NCBI GenBank assembly: GCA_031423015.1
Contig: JANPER010000246.1
Location: forward strand, 69,778 to 133,777
Direction of reading: 5' to 3'
From: DATGPD01 sp031423015
Lineage (GTDB): Bacteria > Planctomycetota > UBA1135 > UBA2386
Length of the DNA: 64,000 bases
The notes under the pieces are model-generated. The model was not told the DNA's origin. It did no database searches and worked only from the letters and a program-made list of their open reading frames with translations. The position numbers and the translations under genes were made by a program. Positions 1-8,021 of the stretch are shown one piece after another. Each line of letters opens with the position of its first letter. Position 1 is the stretch's first letter.

Positions 1-489
1 CATGAACTCTTCCAGCTTGTGCGGGTCGGCGTAGAGCACTTCGAAGATGCCCTTCTCGCCGTGCTTCACCTCGTTCTGCGGCCGACCCGTGCGGAGCGCC
101 TCGGGCAGATCGTGCCAGTAGCGGAACAGCCGTGTGTTCAGCATCACCAGGATGCCGCCGATGTACTGCGGGCTCGCCGCATCGAGGAAGCGCGCGCCCT
201 CCGGTGTGTTGTGATAGTGCCCCGCCGCGCCGTCGCCGTCGCGCAGCAAGAAGCGCATCGCCACCAGTGCGTCGAGGAAGTCGGCGATGCCACGCGGATG
301 CAGCTTCAGCTCGGCGCCGAGTTCGGTGCCAGTCAGGCGCCGGTCCCGGAGCTTGGTGAACACGCCGAACTCGACGGCAGTGAGCAGAACCTTCGACGAC
401 CAGAAGGAAAAGGCGGTCTGCAGGATGGCGGCGGGGGTGAGGGCTTCGGTCATGGCGGGAGCGGTGTTCGCGGGTCGGGGCTCGGTCAT
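1..489 (-). CDS. SAM-dependent methyltransferase, N-terminal part (runs off window)
   Basis: The leftward frame is open from an ATG at 489 (a second in-frame ATG lies at 453) to the window edge, giving 163 codons. The visible part begins with an alanine-rich helix and a winged-helix-like segment (LLTAVEFGVFTKL, then a LKLHPRGIADFLDAL stretch, then MRFLLRDGD and HNTPEGARFL). This is the pattern of the dimerisation domain that precedes the catalytic domain in O-methyltransferases of the acetylserotonin/caffeate type. The SAM-binding glycine motif would lie beyond the window, so substrate and activity cannot be told. It is divergent from the next gene, with about 200 bp between them for promoters. 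Confidence 0.75.
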   Translation of the reverse strand, partial: MTEPRPANTAPAMTEALTPAAILQTAFSFWSSKVLLTAVEFGVFTKLRDRRLTGTELGAELKLHPRGIADFLDALVAMRFLLRDGDGAAGHYHNTPEGARFLDAASPQYIGGILVMLNTRLFRYWHDLPEALRTGRPQNEVKHGEKGIFEVLYADPHKLEEFM

Positions 490-695
490 CGCAGCAGCGG
501 CAGCGCAGCAGGCGCGGCGAATCGACACCATAGCGGACCGCGCAGCGTGACTCAGACTCTCAGACCGGAAGCGCCGCACCCAACGAGGGGCGACGGCAGC
601 TCAGGGTTCGGTGCGTGCGGTGGTTGCTGTTGTGCGGTGCGTGGTCGGCCCGCACCTGGCTGGCGCGCGGCACCGTCTCTAAGATCGCGCCACCC

Positions 696-1898
696 ATGGG
701 AAGCGTCACGGCGATCGACGTGCTGGTGCTCACCGCCGCAGACGGCGAGGACGCCGCGCTGCGCGCGGTCGACGAGGGCGCGGTCGACGCGTGGCAGGAT
801 CGACTGCTCGACGGTTCGACCTGCCGCTACGGCGTGCGCACGTTCGCGCTCGCCGACGGTCGCCACCTGCGCATCGCGCATGCGCACGCGCAGCGGATGG
901 GCGATACCACGGCGGCCGCAGTCGCCACGGCCTACGCTCGGGAGCTGAAGCCTGCGATCCTGGCGATGTGCGGCGTGTGCGCGGGGCGGCCGAAGTGGAC
1001 CAACCTCGGCGACGTCGTGATCGCCGACGTGCTCTACAAGTACGACGCGGGCGAGACCGTCGCCGGCGCGGCTGGGCAGCCCTCGATCTTCAAGGCCGAT
1101 GGGAATCACCGCGACCTGCCGGCGGGTTGGCGTGCGCACGCGCTGGCGTTTCGTACCGAGTTCCCCACGTCGCCTGCTGGACAGCGTGTGCTCGCCGAGC
1201 GCCCGTGGCCGCTCGATGTCGCGGAGTTGTGGTTGCTGGATCAACTCGCGCAAGCGGCCGATCCGCAGTCCGGCGCAGCGATCCACCTTGCGCCACCAGC
1301 GTGGCGCGAGTTGGTCGAACGGCTGTGGGCGGCGAAGCGAATCAAACTCGCGGCCGGCCGCGGCGATCTGCGCTGGAAGCACGCGCGGCCGCTCGCACTC
1401 GCAGCGCGAGTTCGGGCGCAAGCACCCCGCGTCCCAAGCTCACAGCCGCAGGCCCGAACGCCAAGTCACGCCGCGTTGTTCTGTCGACCGTCGAGCGGCG
1501 GTTCTGTTTCGCCGACTGCGGCGACGCCACTCGTCGGGTCGCTGGGCGCGACGATCGGCAAGGTCGGCGCCTTCGGCGCCACAGGAGTCACCGGCGCAAC
1601 GACTGCGCCGTTCTCGGTGCGCTTGGCGCGGGTCGCCGCGACGCGGCCGACGGTGCGCAGGTTGCGCCACATGCTCAGCATCCCAGCGTCGGGCTCGAAT
1701 CGGGTGCGGTTGAACACGTCGAGCAGAACGAGCAGTTCGGTGAGGTTGGCGACCGCACGCTGCAGCGTCGCGCGCGTCTCGCCGTGTTGCTGGCGGCTGG
1801 CATGCTCCTGCGCAGTCGCCTCCGTGAACCGCGCGAGGCCCGCGGCAAACGTGCTGAGCTGCCCGCGCGTCAGGCCGTGGCTGGTCAGGGCGTCTTGA
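696..1898 (+). CDS. Truncated phosphorylase-superfamily (MTA/SAH nucleosidase-like) protein
   Basis: From the ATG at 696 the first ~240 codons read like the N-terminal half of nucleoside phosphorylase-superfamily proteins of the effector-associated type: IDVLVLTA start, then a LKPAILAMCGVCAG strand-turn, and the LGDVVIADVLYKYD segment typical of the purine-nucleoside-binding fold. The catalytic C-terminal half (a glycine-rich VGP.ASG segment and a GLEMEA motif) is missing. After about position 1,420 the frame becomes low-complexity and lies opposite a well-formed leftward gene (1466-2266), so the last ~145 codons are probably not natural protein. I infer a 3'-truncated relic of a multidomain effector-type protein; the stop at 1898 is merely the first stop met. 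Confidence 0.55.
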   Translation: MGSVTAIDVLVLTAADGEDAALRAVDEGAVDAWQDRLLDGSTCRYGVRTFALADGRHLRIAHAHAQRMGDTTAAAVATAYARELKPAILAMCGVCAGRPKWTNLGDVVIADVLYKYDAGETVAGAAGQPSIFKADGNHRDLPAGWRAHALAFRTEFPTSPAGQRVLAERPWPLDVAELWLLDQLAQAADPQSGAAIHLAPPAWRELVERLWAAKRIKLAAGRGDLRWKHARPLALAARVRAQAPRVPSSQPQARTPSHAALFCRPSSGGSVSPTAATPLVGSLGATIGKVGAFGATGVTGATTAPFSVRLARVAATRPTVRRLRHMLSIPASGSNRVRLNTSSRTSSSVRLATARCSVARVSPCCWRLACSCAVASVNRARPAANVLSCPRVRPWLVRAS

Positions 1899-2266
1899 TG
1901 CGCGCGTGCCGCCGCCAGCAAACTCGACGCCCGCGCCAGGAAGGCCGCATTGCTGCCATTCTGTGCCGGCGCCATGAAACGACTGGCCACCTGCGCGTCG
2001 CCGCGGGTCGCGAACGCACCGATGCGCGCCACACTGCGCACCAACTGCGCTTCGAGGCCGCGGCGCACGGCCTTGCGATGCCGTCGCGCCGCGCCGGCCG
2101 CGAGCCGCTGCGTGTGCTCCTCGAGAAAAAGCGCCTGCGCCTGCGCAAGCCGCTCTTCAAAGCGCTCCACGACAGCGACTTGGTTGCGATCGGAGTAGGG
2201 ATGCGCGCGCTGCCACTCCTGCACGCGCACGGCCATTTCCAACTTCTTGGTGATCCAGCGGTTCAT
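1466..2266 (-). CDS. Helical hypothetical protein
   Basis: This is a 266-residue protein that I do not recognise. It opens MNRWITKKLEMAVRV and is almost entirely predicted alpha-helical, rich in Ala, Arg and Gln, with no Cys-based metal site, signal peptide or membrane segment. Residues 1-215 look like a compact helical bundle; the last ~50 residues (VVAPVTPVAPKAPT onward) form a Pro/Ala/Thr/Val-rich, probably disordered tail. Similar short 'MNR...MAVRV.EF..AHP' proteins are, from memory, scattered in planctomycetes and acidobacteria without a function. It overlaps the junk 3' end of the phosphorylase frame on the other strand and is divergent from uvrC. Confidence 0.65.
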   Translation of the reverse strand: MNRWITKKLEMAVRVQEWQRAHPYSDRNQVAVVERFEERLAQAQALFLEEHTQRLAAGAARRHRKAVRRGLEAQLVRSVARIGAFATRGDAQVASRFMAPAQNGSNAAFLARASSLLAAARAHQDALTSHGLTRGQLSTFAAGLARFTEATAQEHASRQQHGETRATLQRAVANLTELLVLLDVFNRTRFEPDAGMLSMWRNLRTVGRVAATRAKRTENGAVVAPVTPVAPKAPTLPIVAPSDPTSGVAAVGETEPPLDGRQNNAA

Positions 2267-2423
2267 GGTTGGGTTCCTTCGTGTTCGTCTGCGCAGCGCG
2301 ATCAGGCGACGCCAACGACGCGCGTGCGCCGCGGGTCCAGCCGGCGCATGATGGCGACGTGCGTCCGCATGTCAGACCTCGGTGCCCGCCAGCCCAGGCG
2401 CAGCGCACGGAGCCAGCACCACC

Positions 2424-4274
2424 GTGAAGGCGAGCATCGCCGACAAGGTGGCCCGCTTTCCCGAAGAGCCGGGCGTCTACGTCTTCGTCGACGGCGCGGG
2501 CAAGGCGCTCTACGTCGGCAAGGCGGCCAAGCTGCGCAGCCGCGTGCGCAGCTACCTCAAGCCGGGCGGTGACGGGCGCTGGCTGTTGCCGTTCGTCGAG
2601 GAGCAGGCCGAGGACGTCGAGTTCACCGCGACGCGCACCGAGCGCGAGGCGTTGCTGCTCGAGAACACGATCATCAAGAAGCGCAAGCCGACCTACAACG
2701 TCAAGCTGAAGGACGACAAGTCGTTCCTGCTGCTGCGCCTCGATCGCACGGAGCCGTGGCCGTGGTTCCGCTTCGTGCGGCGCCGGCGCGGCGACGGCGC
2801 CGAGTACTTCGGTCCCTACGCCACGGCCACGTCGGTGCGGCGCACGCTGCGCCTGCTCTACAAGGTGGTGCCGCTGCGCGACTGCAGCGACAGCGTGTTC
2901 CACAACCGCAGCCGGCCCTGCCTCAAGCACCAGATCGGTCGCTGCCCGGCGCCGTGCGTTGGGCTGGTCGAACGCGCCGTGTACGAGCAGCACCTCGAAC
3001 GCGCGCGCGCGATCCTGCGCGGCGAGGTGGGACCCGTGCTCGGCGACCTGCGCGCCAAGATGGACAGCGCGGCAGCGGCACTCGAGTTCGAGCGCGCGCA
3101 CGCCTTGAAGCAACAGATCGACGCGTTGTGTGCCGCGAGCGAGCGGCAAACCGTGGTTGCGGGCCACGGCGAAGATCGCGACGTGGTCGGCGCGTACCGC
3201 GCCGGCGACGACCTGTGCGTCGTGCTGCTAGCGTTCCGCGATGGGCGACTCGAGAGCAGCCGGCGCTTCAACTTCCGCACGCAACTGCCCGATGGCCTCG
3301 TGTTGGCTGACCTGCTGACCCGCTTCTACGAGGGCGATAGCTACGTGCCGCGCGAGGTGGTGGTGCCGTGCGCGCTCGAGGACAGCGAGGTGATCCGCGA
3401 CTGGCTCAGCAGCAAGCGCGGCGGCCGCGTCGAGATCGTGGTGCCGCAGCGCGGTGAACGGCGAGAGCAGCTGGAACTCGCCGGCGCCAACGCCAAGCTG
3501 GTCGACGCGGCCGAGGCGGACGCCAATGCGCGCCTGGCCGCGGCGGCCAGCAAGGTCGCCGAGCTCGTGGGCCTCGAAGCCGCACCCCGCCGCATCCACT
3601 GCCTCGACGTGTCGACGATGCAGGGCCGCGACACCGTGGCGTCGCGCGTGTGTTTCGTCGACGGCCGGCCGAGCAAAGCTCACTACCGGCGCTTCAAGGT
3701 GAGCGCCGCCGCGGCGGGCGATGACTTCTCGGCGATGCAGGAGACGGTGCGGCGCAGCCTCGGTCGCTGCGTCGCCGACGAAGACGACGACCTGCCAGAC
3801 CTGCTGCTGATCGACGGCGGCGAAGGCCAGCTCGCGGCGGCGCGGCGGGCGATGGGGGAGTTGGGTCTCGACGAGGAACTCGCGGTGGTGGGGTTGGCGA
3901 AGAGCCGGCTGCAGGGCTTCACGCGCGGCAAGCGCATCGCGTCGGCCGAGCGCCTGGTGCTGCCGGGGCGCGACGCGCCTGTGCCGTTGCCCGAGAACGC
4001 GCCGGTGACGCTGCTGGTCGCGCGCATCCGCGATGAAGCGCATCGCTTCGCGATCAGCTACCACCGCAAGCTGCGCGAGAAGCTCACCAGCGACCTCGAT
4101 CGCATCCCAGGCATCGGCCCATCGCGCCGTCGCGCGCTGCTGCGACACTTCGGCTCGCTCACCGGCGTCAAGGCCGCGGCGCTCGCCGACCTGAAGGCGG
4201 TGCCCGGCCTCGGGGAAGCCGTTGCCGAGCGGGTGTTCACCGCGCTGCGCCTGCCGGCGACGGACGGGCGATAG
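2424..4274 (+). CDS. uvrC: UvrABC system protein C (excinuclease subunit)
   Basis: UvrC makes both incisions flanking a bulky DNA lesion after UvrA/UvrB recognition. The frame is open from a GTG at 2382, but the GTG at 2424 is preferred: a GGAG lies 11 bases upstream and it leaves the usual short N-terminus before PGVYVF. Domains in order, numbered from the 2382 start: GIY-YIG nuclease (GVYVF, ALYVGKA, catalytic Glu in ENTIIKK, residues ~30-110), a four-Cys cluster (Cys168, 180, 188, 192) as in the iron-sulfur-binding region of UvrC, the UVR motif for UvrB binding (~221-255), the RNase H-like C-terminal nuclease (DVSTMQGRD, LLIDGGEGQL), and paired helix-hairpin-helix motifs (IPGIGPSRRRALL, VPGLGEAVAERV). 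Length (616-630 aa) is normal. It converges with the recombinase gene 11 bp downstream. Confidence 0.97.
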   Translation: MKASIADKVARFPEEPGVYVFVDGAGKALYVGKAAKLRSRVRSYLKPGGDGRWLLPFVEEQAEDVEFTATRTEREALLLENTIIKKRKPTYNVKLKDDKSFLLLRLDRTEPWPWFRFVRRRRGDGAEYFGPYATATSVRRTLRLLYKVVPLRDCSDSVFHNRSRPCLKHQIGRCPAPCVGLVERAVYEQHLERARAILRGEVGPVLGDLRAKMDSAAAALEFERAHALKQQIDALCAASERQTVVAGHGEDRDVVGAYRAGDDLCVVLLAFRDGRLESSRRFNFRTQLPDGLVLADLLTRFYEGDSYVPREVVVPCALEDSEVIRDWLSSKRGGRVEIVVPQRGERREQLELAGANAKLVDAAEADANARLAAAASKVAELVGLEAAPRRIHCLDVSTMQGRDTVASRVCFVDGRPSKAHYRRFKVSAAAAGDDFSAMQETVRRSLGRCVADEDDDLPDLLLIDGGEGQLAAARRAMGELGLDEELAVVGLAKSRLQGFTRGKRIASAERLVLPGRDAPVPLPENAPVTLLVARIRDEAHRFAISYHRKLREKLTSDLDRIPGIGPSRRRALLRHFGSLTGVKAAALADLKAVPGLGEAVAERVFTALRLPATDGR

Positions 4275-4285
4275 CCATGGACAGC

Positions 4286-5257
4286 TCAGCCGCGCGGATG
4301 AAACCGCCGATGCGTCTGCCGCAGACGCTGTGCGTCGACGTGCGTGTAGATCTGCGTCGTCGCCAGCGACGCGTGTCCGAGCATTTCCTGCACGGCGCGC
4401 AGATCGGCGCCGCCCTCGACCAGGTGGGTCGCGAAGGCGTGCCGCAGCTTGTGCGGGGAACACGCGACGTTGAGGCCGGCGCGCGCCGCGTGTTCGCGCA
4501 CGATCTGGAACACGCGCACGCGGTCGAGGGGACGTCCGCGCACCGACAAGAACAGTGCGTCGGTGCGGCCAGGGGTTGCGCCCCGTTCGGCGAGCACGGG
4601 GCGCGTGATCTCCAGGTAGGCTTCCACCAGATCGCAGGCGCGGGGCGACAGCGGCACTAGCCGTTCCTTGTTGCCCTTGCCGCGCACGCGCAAGAAGCGT
4701 TGCTCGACGACGTAGCTCGCCGCGCTCAGGCCGCAGAGTTCAGAGACGCGGCAGCCGGTCGCGTACAGACAGTGCAAGAGCGCCGCGTCGCGTTGGCCGA
4801 GCAAGGTGGCGGGGTCGTTGGCCGCCAGCAGCTTCTCGACCGCGCGCCGGCCCAGAATCGACGGCAAGCGTCGCTCGAGTCTGGCGCCAAGCAGGCCGGT
4901 GGTGGGGTCGTCGTCGACGTGGCCCTCGGCTTCGAGGTAGCGAAAGAAGCCGCGCGCGACCGCGAGGCCGCGCGCCACCGACGCTGGCGCCTTGACCGCG
5001 CGCTCGGCTTGCAGGTGGCGCAGGATCGCGGCGCGGTCGGGCAGCGCGGCGGCCGTGGGGCTGCTGCCCGTGCCGCCGAGCCCCGTGCCGCCGAGCAGGG
5101 CCGAGAGGTCGCTACGGTAGGCGGCGATGGTGTGCGGCGACAGCTGCAACTCCAGTTCGAGGTAGAGGAGGAACTCCTCCGCCAGCGCCATGCCGTCGGC
5201 GCCTGGCCGCTTGGATCGCCCGCGCGCGTCCGTCACCAGGTTCGCCTGTCGAGTCAC
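4286..5257 (-). CDS. Tyrosine recombinase, XerC/XerD type
   Basis: A 323-residue recombinase that probably resolves chromosome dimers at dif. The N-terminal SAM-like core-binding domain (about residues 22-115, LYLELELQLSPHTIAAY) is followed by the catalytic domain with all expected residues: Arg in TGCRVSEL, Lys in GKGNKER, His-x-x-Arg in HKLRHAFATH, His in LGHASL and the nucleophile Tyr in TTQIYTH. It ends PRG, as Xer proteins often do. An in-frame ATG (MALAEEF) 66 bases inside could be the true start. A second family member, the island integrase at 46219, is a different subtype. XerC versus XerD cannot be settled from this gene alone. Confidence 0.93.
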   Translation of the reverse strand: MTRQANLVTDARGRSKRPGADGMALAEEFLLYLELELQLSPHTIAAYRSDLSALLGGTGLGGTGSSPTAAALPDRAAILRHLQAERAVKAPASVARGLAVARGFFRYLEAEGHVDDDPTTGLLGARLERRLPSILGRRAVEKLLAANDPATLLGQRDAALLHCLYATGCRVSELCGLSAASYVVEQRFLRVRGKGNKERLVPLSPRACDLVEAYLEITRPVLAERGATPGRTDALFLSVRGRPLDRVRVFQIVREHAARAGLNVACSPHKLRHAFATHLVEGGADLRAVQEMLGHASLATTQIYTHVDAQRLRQTHRRFHPRG

Positions 5258-5409
5258 CGCCGTTGCACTTGCTCCCGAGACGGCCTTGACCGCTCAAAGA
5301 CCCACTTATATGGTCCCGCACCCTTTGTTGACAGCTTCGGTCTCGGGCGGTACCCGGACGACGTCAGCGAACCAGCATCCTCGAGTCTACGGCAACAAGT
5401 ACGAGAGTC

Positions 5410-5841
5410 ATGACCAAGCCCACCAAGACGGAGCTGGCCAAGTACGAGAAGACCATGCGGCATCAGCTCGCGGCCCTCACGGGCGACGTGGGTTCGCTGC
5501 GCGAAGAGGCTTTGCGCGCCTCGGAGCAGGACAACTCGGTCGATCACCTGGCCGACCAAGGCACCGACAACTACGACCAGAGTTTCATGCTGGGGCTGAT
5601 CGAGAACGAGGAAGAGACGATCGCGATGATCCACGCGGCGCTCGAGCGCCTCGACGGCACGGGTGACATCCCCTTCGGGATCTGCGTCATGTGCAACGAG
5701 GAAGGGGAGCGCGAGAAGGGCAAGAAGAACGGCAAGAAGATCGACCCGTGGATCCCCAAGCCGCGGCTCGAATACGTGCCGTGGGCCCGGTTCTGCGTGC
5801 AGCATCAGGAAGAGTCCGAGCGCAGCCGCGAGAGCGCGTGA
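5410..5841 (+). CDS. DksA/TraR-family zinc-finger protein
   Basis: A 143-residue protein with an N-terminal coiled-coil-like helix pair (TKPTKTELAKYEKTMRHQL; SVDHLADQGTDNYDQ) and a C-terminal C4-type finger region (ICVMCNEEGE, then RFCVQHQEE). This layout is that of the DksA/TraR family, which bind the RNA polymerase secondary channel. The second half of the zinc site reads C-x-x-H instead of C-x-x-C, and a ~20-residue Lys-rich loop separates the halves. It overlaps lspA by four bases (GTGA), so the two are translationally coupled. A role in transcription control is known for the family; the target here is unknown. Confidence 0.85.
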   Translation: MTKPTKTELAKYEKTMRHQLAALTGDVGSLREEALRASEQDNSVDHLADQGTDNYDQSFMLGLIENEEETIAMIHAALERLDGTGDIPFGICVMCNEEGEREKGKKNGKKIDPWIPKPRLEYVPWARFCVQHQEESERSRESA

Positions 5842-6461
5842 GCCCGGTCGCGCCTGTGACCACGGCCGCGCTGAGTCCTAGCGCTCGCCCGCCGGTGAGC
5901 CGCTTGTGGTTCTGGCTGCCCATCCTGCCGCTGTTGGCTCTCGACCTGTGGTCGAAGGCGGCGGTGTTCGGCTTCCTCGACGGGCGCTACCCGGGCGCCG
6001 GCCCGCGCGCTCGCCACCTGGTGTTCGACGGCGTGGTGCGCTTCGACCTGGTGCGTTGGCACAACACCGGCACGATCTGGGGCCTGTTCCAGGGCTACAA
6101 CATGGTCCTGGTGGTCGTGCGTTGCATCGCCGTGCTGTTGATCGTGGCGTATGGCCTGCGCCGCGTGCCGGCGCCGAGCCGCGGCATGCTGCTGGTGCTT
6201 GGCGGGATCTTGGCGGGCGCGCTGGGCAACCTGTACGACAACTTCACCGAGACCGAGCCCAAGGGCGGCGTGCGCGACTTCCTGTTCTTCACGTTCTTCG
6301 GCGATACGCGGTGGGAGTACGGTTTCCCGGCGTTCAACGTCGCCGACGCGTGCATTTCGGTGGGGGTGTGCTGCTTGTTGCTGTCGATCTTGTTCGAGGG
6401 TCGCCGCGGCTCCCCGGGCGGCAAGGCGGGCGGCAAGGCGAGCGCCTCCGCGCCGACATGA
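5838..6461 (+). CDS. lspA: Lipoprotein signal peptidase (signal peptidase II)
   Basis: LspA is the membrane aspartyl protease that cleaves the signal peptide of prolipoproteins. The start is a GTG overlapping the stop of the preceding DksA-like gene. The 207-residue product has four hydrophobic segments and the family boxes: a DLWSKA start, HNTGTIWGLF, GALGNLYDN followed by GGVRDFL (first catalytic Asp), and FNVADACISVG (second catalytic Asp). It is longer than the usual 160-170 residues: there is an insertion of a phenylalanine-rich stretch (FFTFFGDTRWEYG) between the two catalytic boxes and a Gly/Lys-rich C-terminal tail. Putative lipoproteins of the window (for instance at 58475) would be its substrates. 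Confidence 0.92.
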   Translation: MSPVAPVTTAALSPSARPPVSRLWFWLPILPLLALDLWSKAAVFGFLDGRYPGAGPRARHLVFDGVVRFDLVRWHNTGTIWGLFQGYNMVLVVVRCIAVLLIVAYGLRRVPAPSRGMLLVLGGILAGALGNLYDNFTETEPKGGVRDFLFFTFFGDTRWEYGFPAFNVADACISVGVCCLLLSILFEGRRGSPGGKAGGKASASAPT

Positions 6462-6550
6462 TGCCGACATGACGCCGACATGAAGATCGGGTCCCCGACC
6501 TAACGCTGTGCGAGCGCACGGCGCACGCTACGCTCCTTCCCTTCGTTGCC

Positions 6551-6886
6551 ATGGCCGAGCACTACTACGACCGCGGTCACCTCGCGCGCTTTCCGGAGAT
6601 CGGCCGCTCGCGTCCCGAACTGGCCAAGAAATTCTTCGAGTGGTACAGCGCCACCATGGGCGACGGCGCGCTGTCGCGGCGCGAGAAGGCGCTCATCGCG
6701 CTCGCCGTGGCGCACACGGTGCAGTGTCCGTACTGCATCGACGCCTACACCAAGGGCTCGCTCGAAGCCGGCGCTGACCTCGATCAGATGACCGAGGCGG
6801 TGCACGTCGCGGCGTGCATCCGCGGTGGCGCGACGCTGGTGCACGGCGTGCAGATGCGCGACCACCACGACGAGGTGGCGATGTGA
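6551..6886 (+). CDS. Arsenosugar-associated CMD/AhpD-like peroxidase
   Basis: A 111-residue carboxymuconolactone-decarboxylase-fold protein. It contains the AhpD-like redox motif CPYCIDAYTKG (C-x-x-C followed by the helix carrying an acidic residue) and the EAVHVAACIRGGATL helix. Members of this subfamily are encoded directly upstream of arsS and are annotated as arsenosugar biosynthesis-associated peroxidase-like proteins. Here its stop codon (ATGTGA) overlaps the GTG start of arsS, which fits that pairing exactly. The biochemical role is unknown; alkylhydroperoxidase-type thiol chemistry is inferred from the motif. Confidence 0.88.
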   Translation: MAEHYYDRGHLARFPEIGRSRPELAKKFFEWYSATMGDGALSRREKALIALAVAHTVQCPYCIDAYTKGSLEAGADLDQMTEAVHVAACIRGGATLVHGVQMRDHHDEVAM

Positions 6887-7875
6887 ATCCGCTGACGCTC
6901 ACCGGTCACCGCCGCCGCTTCGACAGCAAGCTGGAAGAACACGGCGTCTTCCCGTTGCGCGCCGACCGTCTGGACACGCTGCAGATCAACGTCGGCAAGC
7001 TCTGCAACCAGGCCTGCCGGCACTGCCACGTCGACGCGGGACCGCACCAGACGCACGCCGACGTGAACATGGGCGAAGCCGTGGCCGAGCGCGTGATCGG
7101 CCTCATCGAGCGCGTGCGCCCGGCGATGCTCGACATCACCGGTGGCGCCCCCGAGCTGAATCCGCACTTCCGGCGCCTGGTCGGCGCGGCGCGGCGCGTG
7201 GGCACCAAGCGCATCATCGACCGCTGCAACCTGTCGGTGCTGTTCGAGCCGGGGCAAGAAGACCTCGCGACCTTCCTGGCCGAGCATCGGGTCGAAGTGT
7301 CCGCCAGCTTGCCGCACTACAGCGCCGGTCCGACCGATCGGCAGCGCGGCGCCGGCGTGTTCGACCGCAGCATCGACGGCCTGCGCCTGCTCAACCAGCA
7401 CGGCTACGGCCGCGGCGGCGGGTTGGTGCTGAACCTGGTGCACAACCCGGCCGGCGCGTTCCTGCCGGCCCGCCAAGACGAACTCGAGGCCGACTACAAG
7501 CGCGAGTTGAAGCGGCTGTTCGACCTGGATTTCGATCATCTCTTCTGCATCACCAACATGCCGATCGCGCGCTTCGCCGAGTGGCTGCGCAAGAGCGGCA
7601 ACTACGACAGCTACCTGGCGACGCTGCTGAGCGCGTTCAACCCGGCGACGGTCGACGGCCTGATGTGCCGCAGCCTGATCTCGATCGGCCCCGACGGCAG
7701 CATCTACGACTGCGACTTCAACCAGATGCTGGGTCTGCGCGTGGGCGCCAACGTGCCGCGCAACGTGCAGGACCTCGACCTCGACCAGCTGGCGCAGCGC
7801 GTGATCGTGACCGGCGAGCATTGTTTGGGGTGCACCGCGGGGTCGGGAAGTTCGTGCGGGGGCGAGACGGCGTGA
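6883..7875 (+). CDS. arsS: Arsenosugar biosynthesis radical SAM protein ArsS
   Basis: A 330-residue radical SAM enzyme starting at a GTG that overlaps the previous stop. The cluster-binding motif is C-x3-C-x2-C (LCNQACRHCHVD, Cys41, 45, 48), followed by the glycine-rich DITGGAPELNP segment. The C-terminal third is cysteine-rich (MCRSLISIG, YDCDFNQMLG, CLGCTAGSGSSC), the signature of the ArsS/'radical SAM Cys-rich' family. ArsS is linked to the adenosyl-dependent step in making oxo-arsenosugars from dimethylated arsenic. Its CMD-type neighbour supports this. No arsM methyltransferase or ars repressor is seen next to it, so the rest of the route must be elsewhere. Confidence 0.93.
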   Translation: MNPLTLTGHRRRFDSKLEEHGVFPLRADRLDTLQINVGKLCNQACRHCHVDAGPHQTHADVNMGEAVAERVIGLIERVRPAMLDITGGAPELNPHFRRLVGAARRVGTKRIIDRCNLSVLFEPGQEDLATFLAEHRVEVSASLPHYSAGPTDRQRGAGVFDRSIDGLRLLNQHGYGRGGGLVLNLVHNPAGAFLPARQDELEADYKRELKRLFDLDFDHLFCITNMPIARFAEWLRKSGNYDSYLATLLSAFNPATVDGLMCRSLISIGPDGSIYDCDFNQMLGLRVGANVPRNVQDLDLDQLAQRVIVTGEHCLGCTAGSGSSCGGETA

Positions 7876-8021
7876 GCAGCGCGGACTCGTTGGGTGTAGG
7901 GCAGATTCGTAGGCCCGTCAGACCGTCTGGCCTCCCCCTCAGCCTTCCTCGCCACTTTACATAACTATCATTATCAGAAGTGGCGCCCCAGGCCGGCGGG
8001 GGCCCAGCCCCGGCACGCCGC

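Noticed and set aside
615..695. Earlier start for the phosphorylase-like gene
   Set aside because: The upstream codons are unlike the family; the fold begins right after the ATG at 696.
3228..4463. Long leftward frame opposite uvrC
   Set aside because: It is antisense to the conserved C-terminal nuclease of UvrC; an artefact of high GC content with few stop codons.
5258..5409. Sigma-70 promoter upstream of the DksA-like gene
   Set aside because: A TTGACA lies near 5328, but no acceptable -10 hexamer is found at the right distance.
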